Assembly (NCBI RefSeq): GCF_000321415.2
Contig: NC_019902.2
Location: 1,922,001 to 1,986,000 of the forward strand
Length of the DNA stretch: 64,000 nucleotides
DNA from: Thioalkalivibrio nitratireducens DSM 14787
Lineage (GTDB): Bacteria; Pseudomonadota; Gammaproteobacteria; Ectothiorhodospirales; Ectothiorhodospiraceae
Direction: 5' to 3'
Position numbers and translations under genes: made by a program. The notes beneath the pieces were generated by a model. That model did not search any database and was not told the origin of the DNA. It saw only the letters and a list, made by a program, of their open reading frames with translations. Positions 52,794 through 61,341 of this stretch are shown piece by piece (within the stretch, counting starts at the first letter, position 1; each line of letters begins with the position of its first letter).

Positions 52794-53438
52794 TCATCGG
52801 TTCCCCCTGGGCATGGCATCGGCGGCTTCACCACCGCTGCCGTCTTTCGGCGGGTAGGGCTTCGCCGCGTCACGGGCCGGCTGCCAGCTGAGCAGCTCTT
52901 CCTTGCCGAGCCACATTCCCGCGCGGCGATCGGGTACCGGGAACCCGGGAACCGTGGGCACCATCCGGATCGCGTCTTCCGGGCAGACCTCGACGCAGAA
53001 GCCGCAGAAAATGCAGCGCGAGTAATCGATCTCGAAGCGCTCGGGGTATTTCGGGTGCGCCGGGTCGTCGGGGTCGAAGCCGGCCTCGATTTCGATCACC
53101 CGCGCCGGGCACACGGTCGCGCAGAGATTGCAGGCGATGCACTGCGGGCGGCCGTCCGGGCGCTGTGTCAGCACGTGCTTGCCGCGGTTGTGGCGCGCGT
53201 AGTCGGCGCGGATCTCCTCCGGGTAATACGCGGTCAAGGCCCCCTTCTTGCCTGTCATCCAGCGCTTCATGTTGCGCAGAAACACGCCGCCGGTGACCGA
53301 AAGCCCGCGCACCACCTCGAACAGGTAGAAGCTCTCCCACCACCCGAGCTTCGGCTCGTTCCAGTACTTGCGCCGCCGGTCGATCACTTGTGGGCGGGTC
53401 TTTCGGCCGGCCGGCTGTCCGCGTTGCGGTGCGTTCAT
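52794..53438 (-). CDS. nuoI: NADH-quinone oxidoreductase subunit I (two 4Fe-4S clusters)
   Basis: The product is 214 aa from ATG 53438. Two ferredoxin motifs bind clusters N6a and N6b: CIACNLCATVCP (Cys 100, 103, 106, 110) and CIFCGFCVEVCP (Cys 142, 145, 148, 152). The N-terminal helix with KGALTAYYPEE is typical. It is longer than the about 160-aa minimum because of N- and C-terminal extensions (last residues Pro/Gly/Ala-rich). The gap between it and nuoH holds two inverted-repeat elements. Confidence 0.96.
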   Translation of the reverse strand: MNAPQRGQPAGRKTRPQVIDRRRKYWNEPKLGWWESFYLFEVVRGLSVTGGVFLRNMKRWMTGKKGALTAYYPEEIRADYARHNRGKHVLTQRPDGRPQCIACNLCATVCPARVIEIEAGFDPDDPAHPKYPERFEIDYSRCIFCGFCVEVCPEDAIRMVPTVPGFPVPDRRAGMWLGKEELLSWQPARDAAKPYPPKDGSGGEAADAMPRGNR

Positions 53439-53458
53439 ACGCACCCCCCACGCCACTG

Positions 53459-53576
53459 CGTAGGGCGGAAGAGCGCAGCGTCATCCGCCACACCGCTGCG
53501 GGTGAAACCGCATACCCCGGTGCAGGCGCAGGCGCCGGAACGGCGGATGACGGCCTTCGGCCTCTTCCGCCCTACG
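53459..53576. repeat. 115-bp inverted-repeat element, copy B
   Basis: It begins CGTAGGGCGGAAGAGCGCAG and ends CCTCTTCCGCCCTACG. The left arm is the short type (GCGCAGCGTCATCCGCC) and the right arm the long type (GGCGGATGACGGCCTTCGG). It lies between nuoI and nuoH, and would form a long stem in the nuo mRNA. Confidence 0.88.
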
Positions 53577-53629
53577 CATCCGCTCACCCCATCGGGCCTC
53601 CGGTCTTGTGGTCCTTGCCAAACCTTCGA

Positions 53630-53739
53630 GGGTGGGACCGGGGTGGGGACAACCGGACCGTAGGAGGCCATGGATGGCCGACTTCGAGCGCCCATGGACG
53701 GCTTGAGCGGGTCCGGCTGTCCCCAGCCCGGTCCCGCCC
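53630..53739. repeat. Second inverted-repeat element, 29-bp arms
   Basis: Positions 53630-53658 (starting GGGTGGGACCGGGGTGGGGA) and 53711-53739 are inverted copies matching at 26 of 29 positions. The 52-bp centre contains GGCCATGGATGGCC, itself palindromic. It lies beside copy B, between nuoI and nuoH, and is unrelated to it in sequence. Confidence 0.75.
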
Positions 53740-53799
53740 CTGCCCCTGCCCCGGCCCAGGTTCCGGGCCGAGAAGCCGCTGCAAACCTGACCCCACCCA

Positions 53800-54957
53800 T
53801 CACGATCCCACCCCCCGCAGTGCCCAGACGGCGATCGCGGTCACCGCCAGGTTGATCAGCGCGAGCGGCAGCAGGAAGCGCCACGCGAAACGCAGCAGCT
53901 GGTCGTAGCGAAAGCGCGGCAGGGACCAGCGCACAAGGATCAGGAACCCGCACATCAGGAAGACCTTCACCCAGAAGGTTGTGATCTGCAGGATCACCAC
54001 CAGCACGTGCGGCAGCGCGATCTCGAATCCGCCGGGCAGCAGGAAGCCCGCGTCGTTCATGTACGGCAGGTTGTAGCCGCCGAGGAACAATGTGGTGAAC
54101 AGCGCGGCGATGATCGCGATGTGGATGAATTCCGCGAACATGAACAGGCCCATCTTCATCGCGCTGTATTCGGTGAAGTAGCCGGCGATCAGCTCCGACT
54201 CGGCTTCCGGGAGGTCGAAGGGGATGCGCTGGTTTTCCGCCTGCGCCGCAACCAGGAACAGGATCGCCGCGAACGGCTGCACGAAGATCCCCCAGGCCGG
54301 CAGGAACCCGAACAGAAGCCCCGACTGCTGCTCGACGATGCTGACCAGGTTCACCGTGCCGTAGATCAGGATCAGCCCGATCACGGTCAGCCCGATCACC
54401 ACTTCGTAGGAGATCATCTGCGAGCCGGCGCGCACCGCGCCGAGCAGCGAGAACTTGTTGTTCGACGACCAGCCCGCGAGCATTGCACCGATCACCGCGA
54501 TGCCACCGAGCGCGAACACGATCAGCAGTCCGGCATCGAGCGGCGCCACCTGCATCGCGTAGCTGCGTTCGCCGAACCACTCGGAAGGGCCCTCGAACCA
54601 GCCAAAGAAGGTGCCGGGGGCCAGTTCCCCGCCGAACGGAATCACCGCGAACACCGCCATCACCGGCACGAACGCGAACCACGGCGCGAGCGCGTAGGCG
54701 ACGCGGTCGTACGACTGCGGCTTCCAGTCCTCCTTCAACAGCATCTTCAGCCCGTCGGCGAGACCGTGGAACAGGCCCCACCAGACCAGCTTCACCTGCG
54801 TGAACGGGATGCGCAGGTAGGCGCGGTTGGCGCCGATCCGGTCGGACATGATCGCGGCCTGCTTGCGCTCGACCCAGGTCAGGATCAGTCCGACCGTCAT
54901 CAGCATCAGCACCGCGTAGACGATGAACACGCCGTGCACGACCAGATCCTGCATCAT
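53800..54957 (-). CDS. nuoH: NADH-quinone oxidoreductase subunit H
   Basis: The product is 385 aa with eight or more transmembrane helices. This subunit forms part of the quinone-binding chamber at the membrane-arm junction. Family features are ERKQAAIMSDRIGANRA, ENQRIPFDLPEAESELIAGY (conserved acidic residues) and the region after YSAMKMGLFMFAEF. The start overlaps the nuoG stop by four bases (ATGA). Confidence 0.97.
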   Translation of the reverse strand: MMQDLVVHGVFIVYAVLMLMTVGLILTWVERKQAAIMSDRIGANRAYLRIPFTQVKLVWWGLFHGLADGLKMLLKEDWKPQSYDRVAYALAPWFAFVPVMAVFAVIPFGGELAPGTFFGWFEGPSEWFGERSYAMQVAPLDAGLLIVFALGGIAVIGAMLAGWSSNNKFSLLGAVRAGSQMISYEVVIGLTVIGLILIYGTVNLVSIVEQQSGLLFGFLPAWGIFVQPFAAILFLVAAQAENQRIPFDLPEAESELIAGYFTEYSAMKMGLFMFAEFIHIAIIAALFTTLFLGGYNLPYMNDAGFLLPGGFEIALPHVLVVILQITTFWVKVFLMCGFLILVRWSLPRFRYDQLLRFAWRFLLPLALINLAVTAIAVWALRGVGS

Positions 54958-56384
54958 GCCGTGCTCCCCGGCGGTGCTGCCAGTAGCGGGAACAGGGTCT
55001 CGGCGTCGATCACGCCGTCGGGACGCCAGCAGCAGGGTTCGAACGCGCTGACCACACCTTGGAAGTTCGTGTAATGCCCGCGCCGCTCGGTCTGGATGCT
55101 CAGCGGGATGAACACGTCGGCGTAACCGTTCTCCGGCGCGAGCCAGGAACCAAGCAGAACGATCTTCGCACCGCGCGGGAACGCACCGAAGTCCGCTCCC
55201 TCACCCCAGACCAGGACCAGCTCCGTGTCCGCGGAGATCTCCGTCGGGGAGTCGCCGAACAGCGATCGGGCCGCGCGCGTGTTCGGGTTCTTGTCCGCGC
55301 GGATCAGCAGGTCGTCCTCGACCACCTCGCCGTCCTGCGGGAGGTGGTCCGGTTTCACGAAGGTGGTGAAATTCGCCACCAGTGCACTGTGGAACGCACG
55401 CAACTCCTCGTTCGATCCCCCGCTCGAAACCAGCGCGACCCGACGCCCCGACGCGCGGATCAATTCCCGGGCCGCCTCGATCGCCCGCGTCGTCGTCACC
55501 GGCTCGCCCTTGAGCATCGCGACCTCGGCCCGCGGCCGCTCCAGCGCACCGCCGAGGTCACGGCCCTTGTTGCAGATCCAGGGTCCGTTGACGCGCGGGT
55601 TTTCCAGCGGCGTGACGCGCAGGATCCGGGTATTGTGACGGGGATCCAGGCCCTTCACACGCCACTCGGGCTTGCGGTGCCAGAGCTGCACGGTGCAGCC
55701 GCGCGCGCAGCCCGGGCAAACCGACGGCGTCGGCTCCAGGTACCAGGCACGGGCTTGGTACAGGAACGAGCGCGACAGCAAGGCGCCGACCGGGCAGATG
55801 TCGATCACGTTGTCCGAGTAGGGGTCGTCGTCGAGCGTGCGGTCCTCGGCGGGTCGCACCAGCGCGGAATCGCCGCGGTACTCGATTCCGAGCACGTTCG
55901 ACTGCGACACCTCGCGGGTGAAACGCACGCAGCGCGAGCAGAGGATGCAGCGCTCATTGTCGAGGATGATCCGATCGGACAGCGGGTAGAACTTGGTCGA
56001 ATGCAGCTTCGGGTCCTGCGACAGCGCCGGCTCGCCGTTGTAGGCGTAATGGTAGTCCTGCAAGGTGCACTCGCCGGCCTTGTCGCAGATGCCGCAGTCG
56101 ACCGGGTGGTTCAGCAGGATGAACTGCAGCATCGCCTTGCGCTGGGCGCGCACCGGCTCGGAGTCGGTCTGGACGCGCATGCCGTCGACCACCGGCATGT
56201 TGCAGGCGATGTTGACCCCCCTGCCCTCCTGCTCGACCACACACACGCGGCAGTTGCCGACGATCGACAGCTCCGGATGCCAGCAGAAATGCGGCACGTA
56301 GAAGCCGTTGGCGAGCGCCGCCTGCAACACCGTGCGGTGCTCGCCGGTCTCCACCGCCTCGCCGTTGATGAAGATCACCGGCAT
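54954..56384 (-). CDS. nuoG: NADH-quinone oxidoreductase subunit G, compact form
   Basis: The product is 476 aa from ATG 56384, overlapping nuoF by 10 bases. Cluster ligands are complete: [2Fe-2S] Cys34, Cys45, Cys48, Cys61; the N5 site His93, Cys97, Cys100, Cys106; the N4 site starting CILCSRC (146-152) and ending in CPVGAL; and an N7-type set CPGCARGC plus the Cys of WICNKGRD. After that the molybdopterin-type region is only about 230 residues, against more than 400 in typical NuoG (about 680-910 aa), yet it ends with the expected ERRGHYTNFQG strand. I see no frameshift, so the shortening looks genuine. Confidence 0.95.
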   Translation of the reverse strand: MPVIFINGEAVETGEHRTVLQAALANGFYVPHFCWHPELSIVGNCRVCVVEQEGRGVNIACNMPVVDGMRVQTDSEPVRAQRKAMLQFILLNHPVDCGICDKAGECTLQDYHYAYNGEPALSQDPKLHSTKFYPLSDRIILDNERCILCSRCVRFTREVSQSNVLGIEYRGDSALVRPAEDRTLDDDPYSDNVIDICPVGALLSRSFLYQARAWYLEPTPSVCPGCARGCTVQLWHRKPEWRVKGLDPRHNTRILRVTPLENPRVNGPWICNKGRDLGGALERPRAEVAMLKGEPVTTTRAIEAARELIRASGRRVALVSSGGSNEELRAFHSALVANFTTFVKPDHLPQDGEVVEDDLLIRADKNPNTRAARSLFGDSPTEISADTELVLVWGEGADFGAFPRGAKIVLLGSWLAPENGYADVFIPLSIQTERRGHYTNFQGVVSAFEPCCWRPDGVIDAETLFPLLAAPPGSTA

Positions 56385-57688
56385 TCGAGGTTCCCCCCGA
56401 ACTTCGAATGCCGGTGTTCGATGAAGTACTCGAACTCGTCGCGGAAATTGTCGAGCATCGCGGTCGCCGCGTAGCCCGCGGCATCGCCGAGGCCGCAGAT
56501 CGTGGTGCCATCGTTGAAACGGGCGACGTGGTAAAGCGTGTCGATGTCCTCGGGACGGCCCTGGCCCGCGACGATCCGGTCGATCACGCGGTGCATCCAG
56601 CCGGTGCCCTCGCGGCAGGGCGTGCACTGCCCGCAGGACTCGTGGTGGTAGAAACGCAGCATGATCTGCAGCAGGCGCACCATGCAGGTGCCTTCGGCAA
56701 TCACGATCATCCCGCCGGACCCGAGCGACGAACCCGCGGCGCGCAGTTTCTCGTGATCGAGCGTCAGGTCCTCGACCTCGCCCGCGGTCAGCACCTTCGC
56801 GTCCTTCCCGGTCAGCACAGCCGACGAGATGCCGCCCGGGATCACCGCTTTCAGCGCCTTGTTGCAGAGCAGTCCGCCGCAATCCTCGTGCAGGAACTTC
56901 GCCCAGGAATAACCGAGTTCCACCTCGTACACGCCCGGCTTGCGGATATGCCCGGAGACCGAGATCAGCCGGGTGCCCGGGCTTTTCTCGGTGCCGATTT
57001 CCCGGAATGCCCGCGCGCCGTTGCGGACGATCCACGCGACGCTCGCGAGCGTCTCGACGTTGTTCACCACCGTCGGCGCCTGGTACAGGCCGCGCACGGT
57101 CATCCGCGGCGGCCGGTTGCGCGGATACGCACGGGTGCCCTCGATCGAGCCCAGCAGCGACGACGCCTCGCCACAGACGTAGGCACCGGCACCGCGGAAA
57201 ACGAACAGGTCGCAGGCAAACCCGCTGCCCAGGATGTTCTCGCCGAAAAGCCCCTCGGCATAGGCTTCCTCGACGGCCGCGTCGAGGCGCCGCCAGGGCC
57301 GATCGTACTCGCCGCGGATGTACACGAACGCGTGGCGCACCCCGAGCGCATAGCTCGCGAGCAGCATGGATTCGAGCAGGGCGTGCGGGTCGAACTCGAG
57401 CACCCAGCGGTCCTTGAACGTCCCCGGTTCGCCCTCGTCGGCGTTCGCGATCAGGTAGTGTGGCTGGCCGTCGTCGGGATCGATCCCCTGCCACTTGCGC
57501 CCGGCCGGAAAGGCCGCCCCGCCGCGCCCCTGGATTCCCGAATCGACGACCTCCTGCGTGACGTCACGCGGCCGCATCGTCTGCAGCGCCTTCGCCAGCG
57601 CCCGGTAGCCGCCGCGCGCGCGGTACGCAGCCAGCGTGTGCGAGTCCGCGGTCACCTCGAAGTCCATCAGCACCTTGCGCCCGGTCAT
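56375..57688 (-). CDS. nuoF: NADH-quinone oxidoreductase subunit F (NADH/FMN)
   Basis: The product is 437 aa. It binds NADH and FMN and the N3 4Fe-4S cluster. Visible are GRGGAAFPAGRKW (FMN site), GAGAYVCGEASSLLGSIEG (NADH site) and the cluster ligands Cys352, Cys355, Cys358 (ESCGQCTPCREG) and Cys398 (TTICGLG). Its stop lies inside the nuoG start region and its start follows the nuoE stop by one base. Confidence 0.97.
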   Translation of the reverse strand: MTGRKVLMDFEVTADSHTLAAYRARGGYRALAKALQTMRPRDVTQEVVDSGIQGRGGAAFPAGRKWQGIDPDDGQPHYLIANADEGEPGTFKDRWVLEFDPHALLESMLLASYALGVRHAFVYIRGEYDRPWRRLDAAVEEAYAEGLFGENILGSGFACDLFVFRGAGAYVCGEASSLLGSIEGTRAYPRNRPPRMTVRGLYQAPTVVNNVETLASVAWIVRNGARAFREIGTEKSPGTRLISVSGHIRKPGVYEVELGYSWAKFLHEDCGGLLCNKALKAVIPGGISSAVLTGKDAKVLTAGEVEDLTLDHEKLRAAGSSLGSGGMIVIAEGTCMVRLLQIMLRFYHHESCGQCTPCREGTGWMHRVIDRIVAGQGRPEDIDTLYHVARFNDGTTICGLGDAAGYAATAMLDNFRDEFEYFIEHRHSKFGGNLECR

Positions 57689-57689
57689 G

Positions 57690-58163
57690 TCAGTCCAGCC
57701 TCGCGATCAGCGCGTCGAGATCCGCGGTGCCCAGGTTCTCGTGGTAGACCTCGTTGACCATCAGCACCGGCGCGGTGCCACAGGCGCCCAGGCATTCGAC
57801 AGTGGAGAGCGTGAAGCGCCCGTCCGCGGTGGTCTCGCCGGGACCGATGCCGAGCCGCTCGCTCAGGTGCTCGAGCAGCCACTCGGCGCCGCGCATCGAG
57901 CACGACACGTTGCGGCAGACCTGCAGGTGCCAGCGCCCGATCGGCCTGCGCCGCAGCATCGAGTAGAACGACAGCACTTCCTCGATCTGGATGCGCGGAA
58001 CGCCGAGGTACTCGGCCAGGCCGTCGATGTCGCTGTTGTCGATGTAGCCGCGGTCTTCCTGAATCCGGCGCAGGCAGGGCAGCAGTAGCGTCGCGTCGTG
58101 TCCGGGCGGCAGCCGCGTCTTCAGGCGTTCGAACTCGGGGATCAAGTGTTTCACCGGTCGCAT
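57690..58163 (-). CDS. nuoE: NADH-quinone oxidoreductase subunit E (2Fe-2S)
   Basis: The product is 157 aa with a thioredoxin-like fold carrying cluster N1a through Cys83, Cys88, Cys124 and Cys128 (QVCRNVSC and VECLGACG). The helical N-terminal domain includes VLSFYSML. It overlaps nuoD by 13 bases. Confidence 0.97.
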   Translation of the reverse strand: MRPVKHLIPEFERLKTRLPPGHDATLLLPCLRRIQEDRGYIDNSDIDGLAEYLGVPRIQIEEVLSFYSMLRRRPIGRWHLQVCRNVSCSMRGAEWLLEHLSERLGIGPGETTADGRFTLSTVECLGACGTAPVLMVNEVYHENLGTADLDALIARLD

Positions 58164-59383
58164 TCACCGCCGATCATGTTCACGGTGCCGAAGGTCGAAA
58201 TGATATCGGCGAACTGGTAGCCCTCGAGCAATTTGTGCAACCCGCCCATGTGCACGAAACTCGGCGCGCGCGCGTGCACCTTGTGCGGCCTGCCGGTGCC
58301 GTCGCTGACGAGAAAGAACCCGAGCTCGCCGTTGGCCGCCTCGTGGGCGCGGTAGACCTCGCCGGCGGGCACCTGTGGGCCGTCGATCACCAGCTTGAAG
58401 TGGTTGATCAGCGATTCGATCTCGGTGTACACGCGTTCCTTTTCCGGGAGGGTGCAGCGGCGGTCGTCGACATTGATCGGGCCTTCCGGAAGCATCTCGA
58501 TCAGCTGCCGGATCATGTAGACCGACTCGTCCATTTCACGCATGCGCACGTAGTACCGGTCGTAGTTGTCGCCGTTGATCCCCACCGGCACCTCGAAATC
58601 GAGCTCACCGTAGGCGAGGTACGGCGTGTCCCTGCGCAGGTCGCGGGGTGCGCCGGTCGAGCGCAGGATCGGGCCGGTGAAACCCCAGTGAATCGCGTCC
58701 TTGGTGGAAATCACGCCGACGTCGCGCGTGCGATCGATGAAGATGCGGTTGCGGTCCATCAGCCCGTGGATGCGGCCGATGTATTCCTCGTACTCATCGA
58801 GGATCTCCTCGAGCCGCTTCAGCCAGCCGTCGGGTAAGTCGTGCGCGAGCCCGCCGATGCGCCCGTAGCTGTAGGTGACGCGCGCGCCGGTCAGATCCGC
58901 GAGGTGCTCGTAGATCCAGTCGCGGATCGTCATCAGGTACAGGAACGCGGTCATCGCGCCGAGCTCCATCACCGACGCGGCGATACAGGTCATGTGGTCG
59001 GCGATGCGCGAGTATTCGGACAGCAAGGTGCGCAGGTAACGGGTGCGCGGCGTGATTTCGACCCCCATCAGCGTCTCGACCGCGTCGCAGTACGCGAAGT
59101 CGTTGATCAGCGCCGAGCAGTAGTTCAGCCGGTCGACGTACGGGATCAGTGTGTGCCAGGTGTGCGCCTCGCATTCCTTCTCGAAGCCGCGGTGCAGGTA
59201 GCCGCAGTGCACGTCGGCGCGCACGACTTTCTCGCCGCTCAACTCGGCGATGATCTGCAGCGTGCCGTGGGTCGCCGGGTGCGAGGGTCCGATGTTCACG
59301 ATCACGCCGTCCTCAGTCGACGGCGTTTCGAATGCCGGGCGCACCGGGTTCGGCAAGGTCTCCTCCGTGTCGCGCATCGTCAT
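58151..59383 (-). CDS. nuoD: NADH-quinone oxidoreductase subunit D
   Basis: The product is 410 aa, the 49-kDa-type subunit lining the quinone site. Conserved segments include NIGPSHPATHGTLQ (with the His of the quinone pocket), LHRGFEKECE, RIADHMTC and the C-terminal ADIISTFGTVNMIGGECDR. NuoC and NuoD are separate proteins here, unlike the fused NuoCD of E. coli. Confidence 0.97.
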   Translation of the reverse strand: MTMRDTEETLPNPVRPAFETPSTEDGVIVNIGPSHPATHGTLQIIAELSGEKVVRADVHCGYLHRGFEKECEAHTWHTLIPYVDRLNYCSALINDFAYCDAVETLMGVEITPRTRYLRTLLSEYSRIADHMTCIAASVMELGAMTAFLYLMTIRDWIYEHLADLTGARVTYSYGRIGGLAHDLPDGWLKRLEEILDEYEEYIGRIHGLMDRNRIFIDRTRDVGVISTKDAIHWGFTGPILRSTGAPRDLRRDTPYLAYGELDFEVPVGINGDNYDRYYVRMREMDESVYMIRQLIEMLPEGPINVDDRRCTLPEKERVYTEIESLINHFKLVIDGPQVPAGEVYRAHEAANGELGFFLVSDGTGRPHKVHARAPSFVHMGGLHKLLEGYQFADIISTFGTVNMIGGECDR

Positions 59384-59407
59384 TACCCGTAGTGCCCGCG
59401 ACCCACT

Positions 59408-59524
59408 GTAGGGCGGAAAAGCGCAGCGTCATCCGCCATGCGGCGCACGACCTGGGCACCGCACGCTCCGGCACGCCCCGGCGCCCTGCGGCGGATGACG
59501 GCCTTCGGCCTTTTCCGCCCTACG
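59408..59524. repeat. 115-bp inverted-repeat element, copy C
   Basis: It begins GTAGGGCGGAAAAGCGCAGC and ends GGCCTTTTCCGCCCTACG. The short arm is left and the long arm right, the same orientation as copy B. It lies in the 157-bp gap between nuoD and nuoC, where most nuo operons are tightly packed. Confidence 0.88.
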
Positions 59525-59540
59525 TTGGATGCAGGCGGCA

Positions 59541-60014
59541 TCATTCGCGGTACCTCACCAGCGGCTGCTCGCGGTCCTTCGGGTAATCCTTGCGCAGCGG
59601 GTGACCCTCGAAGCCTTCGTAGAGCAGGATCGGGCGCAGGTCGGCGTTGCCGCGAAAACGGATACCGTACATGTCGTGGCATTCGCGTTCCATGAACGCG
59701 GCAGAACCGTACAGCGGCACCAGCGAATCGACCTCGGGGTCGACCTCGGTCACCGCGGTCTTCAAACGCACGCGCACGTGGTCGCGGGTGGAGTAGAAGT
59801 GGAACACGACGTCGAAACGCGCTTCACGCTCCGGCCAGTCGACCGCGGTCACGTCCAGAAACAGGTCGAAGCCGAAACTCTCCTTTAGCACGCGAACGGT
59901 GTCGAGCAGCGCGTCGCGCGGCAGCTGCACGGCCAGCAAACCGTGCGCCAAAGCCGCCTCGCGCCCTTCTCCGGCCAGCCGTTCGCGCACGCGCTCCAGC
60001 AGTTCGGTGTTCAT
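59541..60014 (-). CDS. nuoC: NADH-quinone oxidoreductase subunit C
   Basis: The product is 157 aa (30-kDa subunit type). The conserved part is FMERECHDMYGIRFRGNADL followed by ILLYEGFEGHPLRKDYP, with the C-terminal segment QPLVRYRE. It lies 3 bp after nuoB. Confidence 0.96.
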   Translation of the reverse strand: MNTELLERVRERLAGEGREAALAHGLLAVQLPRDALLDTVRVLKESFGFDLFLDVTAVDWPEREARFDVVFHFYSTRDHVRVRLKTAVTEVDPEVDSLVPLYGSAAFMERECHDMYGIRFRGNADLRPILLYEGFEGHPLRKDYPKDREQPLVRYRE

Positions 60015-60017
60015 CGG

Positions 60018-60512
60018 TCAGAACTTCTCGTTCACGATCGGATGGCGGGCGTTCGCGATCTTGTCCTGTAACTGCATGATGCCGTCGATCACCGACTCCG
60101 GGCGCGGCGGGCAGCCGGGAATGTACACGTCGACCGGAATGATCCGGTCGATTCCCTGCAGCGCCGCGTAGTTCTGGTAGAAGCCGCCGCTGGTCGCGCA
60201 GACGCCGAAAGCCATCACCCACTTCGGCTCGCACATCTGCTCGTAGACCTTCTTCAGGATCGGCGCCTGCTTATGGGTGATCGTGCCGACCACCATCATC
60301 AGGTCCGACTGGCGTGGCGAGAAGCGCGGCAATGCAGCGCCGAAGCGGTCGGTGTCGTACATCGTCGAACTCACCGACATGAACTCCATCGCGCAGCAGG
60401 CGGTGACGAAGGGATAGGGAAAGATCGAGAATTTCCGGGCCCAGCCGACCAATTCGTCCTTGCGCGTGGTCAGGTACTCGAAAGCACCCGTCTTCTCGTG
60501 ACCCGGGTTCAT
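60018..60512 (-). CDS. nuoB: NADH-quinone oxidoreductase subunit B (cluster N2)
   Basis: The product is 164 aa. Cluster N2 ligands are the tandem Cys39-Cys40 (VTACCAMEF), Cys105 (FGVCATSGG) and Cys134 (PGCPPRPE). It passes electrons to quinone at the NuoB/NuoD interface. The gap to nuoA contains repeat copy D. Confidence 0.97.
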   Translation of the reverse strand: MNPGHEKTGAFEYLTTRKDELVGWARKFSIFPYPFVTACCAMEFMSVSSTMYDTDRFGAALPRFSPRQSDLMMVVGTITHKQAPILKKVYEQMCEPKWVMAFGVCATSGGFYQNYAALQGIDRIIPVDVYIPGCPPRPESVIDGIMQLQDKIANARHPIVNEKF

Positions 60513-60530
60513 GAAACCAGCGCCTCCAAA

Positions 60531-60645
60531 CCGGGCGGAAAAGGCCGAAGGCCGTCATCCGCCCTCCGGCGGTGATCATGACGCCGAACGCAGTAGACCG
60601 GACCCGTTGCCGGATGGCGGATGATGCTGCGTTCTTCCGCACTGC
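60531..60645. repeat. 115-bp inverted-repeat element, copy D
   Basis: It begins CCGGGCGGAAAAGGCCGAAG (long arm) and ends GATGCTGCGTTCTTCCGCAC (short arm), the same orientation as copy A and opposite to B and C. It has a few substitutions at the right end and fills most of the nuoB-nuoA gap. Confidence 0.8.
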
Positions 60646-60657
60646 AAGACAACCGGA

Positions 60658-61023
60658 TCATGCGCGCACGTCCTCCAGCAGCCCCGATTTCCAGACGTAG
60701 AGCACGAGCAGGACGAGCAGCAGCAGGAAAAATCCGAACACCAGCAGCAGCGTGCCGGTCAGCGGCTGCGCGCCCAGTGCCCAGAGGAACAGGAAGACCG
60801 TCTCCAGTTCGAACAGGATGAACACCACCGCGATTCCGTAGTATTTCACCGGCACCGCCTTCACGTTCATGCGATCGACCGGAGCCGCTCCACATTCGAA
60901 GGGCTCGAGTTTCATCGCGCTGGCAGCGGGTTTCGGCCCCAGCGCACGGTTCAGCAACAGCGTGACCGCTACAAAGCCCAGGATCGCGAGCAAATACAAC
61001 AGGAAGATCGCGTACGGATTCAC
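60658..61023 (-). CDS. nuoA: NADH-quinone oxidoreductase subunit A
   Basis: The product is 121 aa from GTG 61023, a usual NuoA length. The longer frame upstream would add a charged stretch not seen in the family and would overlap the candidate promoter. Three transmembrane helices are present, with the conserved loop KLEPFECGAAPVDRMNVKAV and FILFELETVFLFLWAL. It is the first gene of the complete nuoA-N operon. Confidence 0.93.
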   Translation of the reverse strand: MNPYAIFLLYLLAILGFVAVTLLLNRALGPKPAASAMKLEPFECGAAPVDRMNVKAVPVKYYGIAVVFILFELETVFLFLWALGAQPLTGTLLLVFGFFLLLLVLLVLYVWKSGLLEDVRA

Positions 61024-61341
61024 GACGAATGACCAGCCCCCATTCCGGTTCTTGTTGTAGTGGCCGCCGGCCCCCCTCGGAACCCGGCTTGCGGAACTCC
61101 GCGAAAGCATAGGGTATTCTCCGGGCACGTTCCACCGCCGTTGCGCCTGCTCCCTTCTTCCGCAGAACCGTGCGATACACAGCCTATACACAGTCCCGCG
61201 TATTGTTGCCGGCCCGCTCCGCTGCATCGGGACTACACTTTCAGGCAGCCCACCGCGCACCGGGGCTCGACGGCCAGCGAACAGCCCCTGGCTGGACGAT
61301 GCCACCACCCTCCCCGCCACCTCGCAAACGCTGAAACCACC
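61024..61341. other. Divergent intergenic region nuoA / glycogen phosphorylase
   Basis: This 318-bp region should carry the promoters of the nuo operon (minus) and of the phosphorylase gene (plus). ATACACAG occurs twice near 61176-61193, with a TATACA that could be a -10 box for the plus strand. No other feature is evident. Confidence 0.5.
61106..61134 (-). promoter_or_regulatory. Weak candidate promoter of the nuo operon
   Basis: On the minus strand TGGAAC (61134-61129) and TATGCT (61111-61106) are 17 bp apart, about 85 bp before the nuoA start. Matches to consensus are only three and four of six, so this is tentative. Confidence 0.25.

Noticed and set aside
53435-54781. 448-aa minus-strand frame over nuoH and the repeats
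   Set aside because: It is in the wrong frame relative to nuoH and crosses two inverted repeats; its sequence is not protein-like.
40842-60645. CRISPR array
   Set aside because: The repeated units are inverted, kilobases apart, and lack regular spacers.
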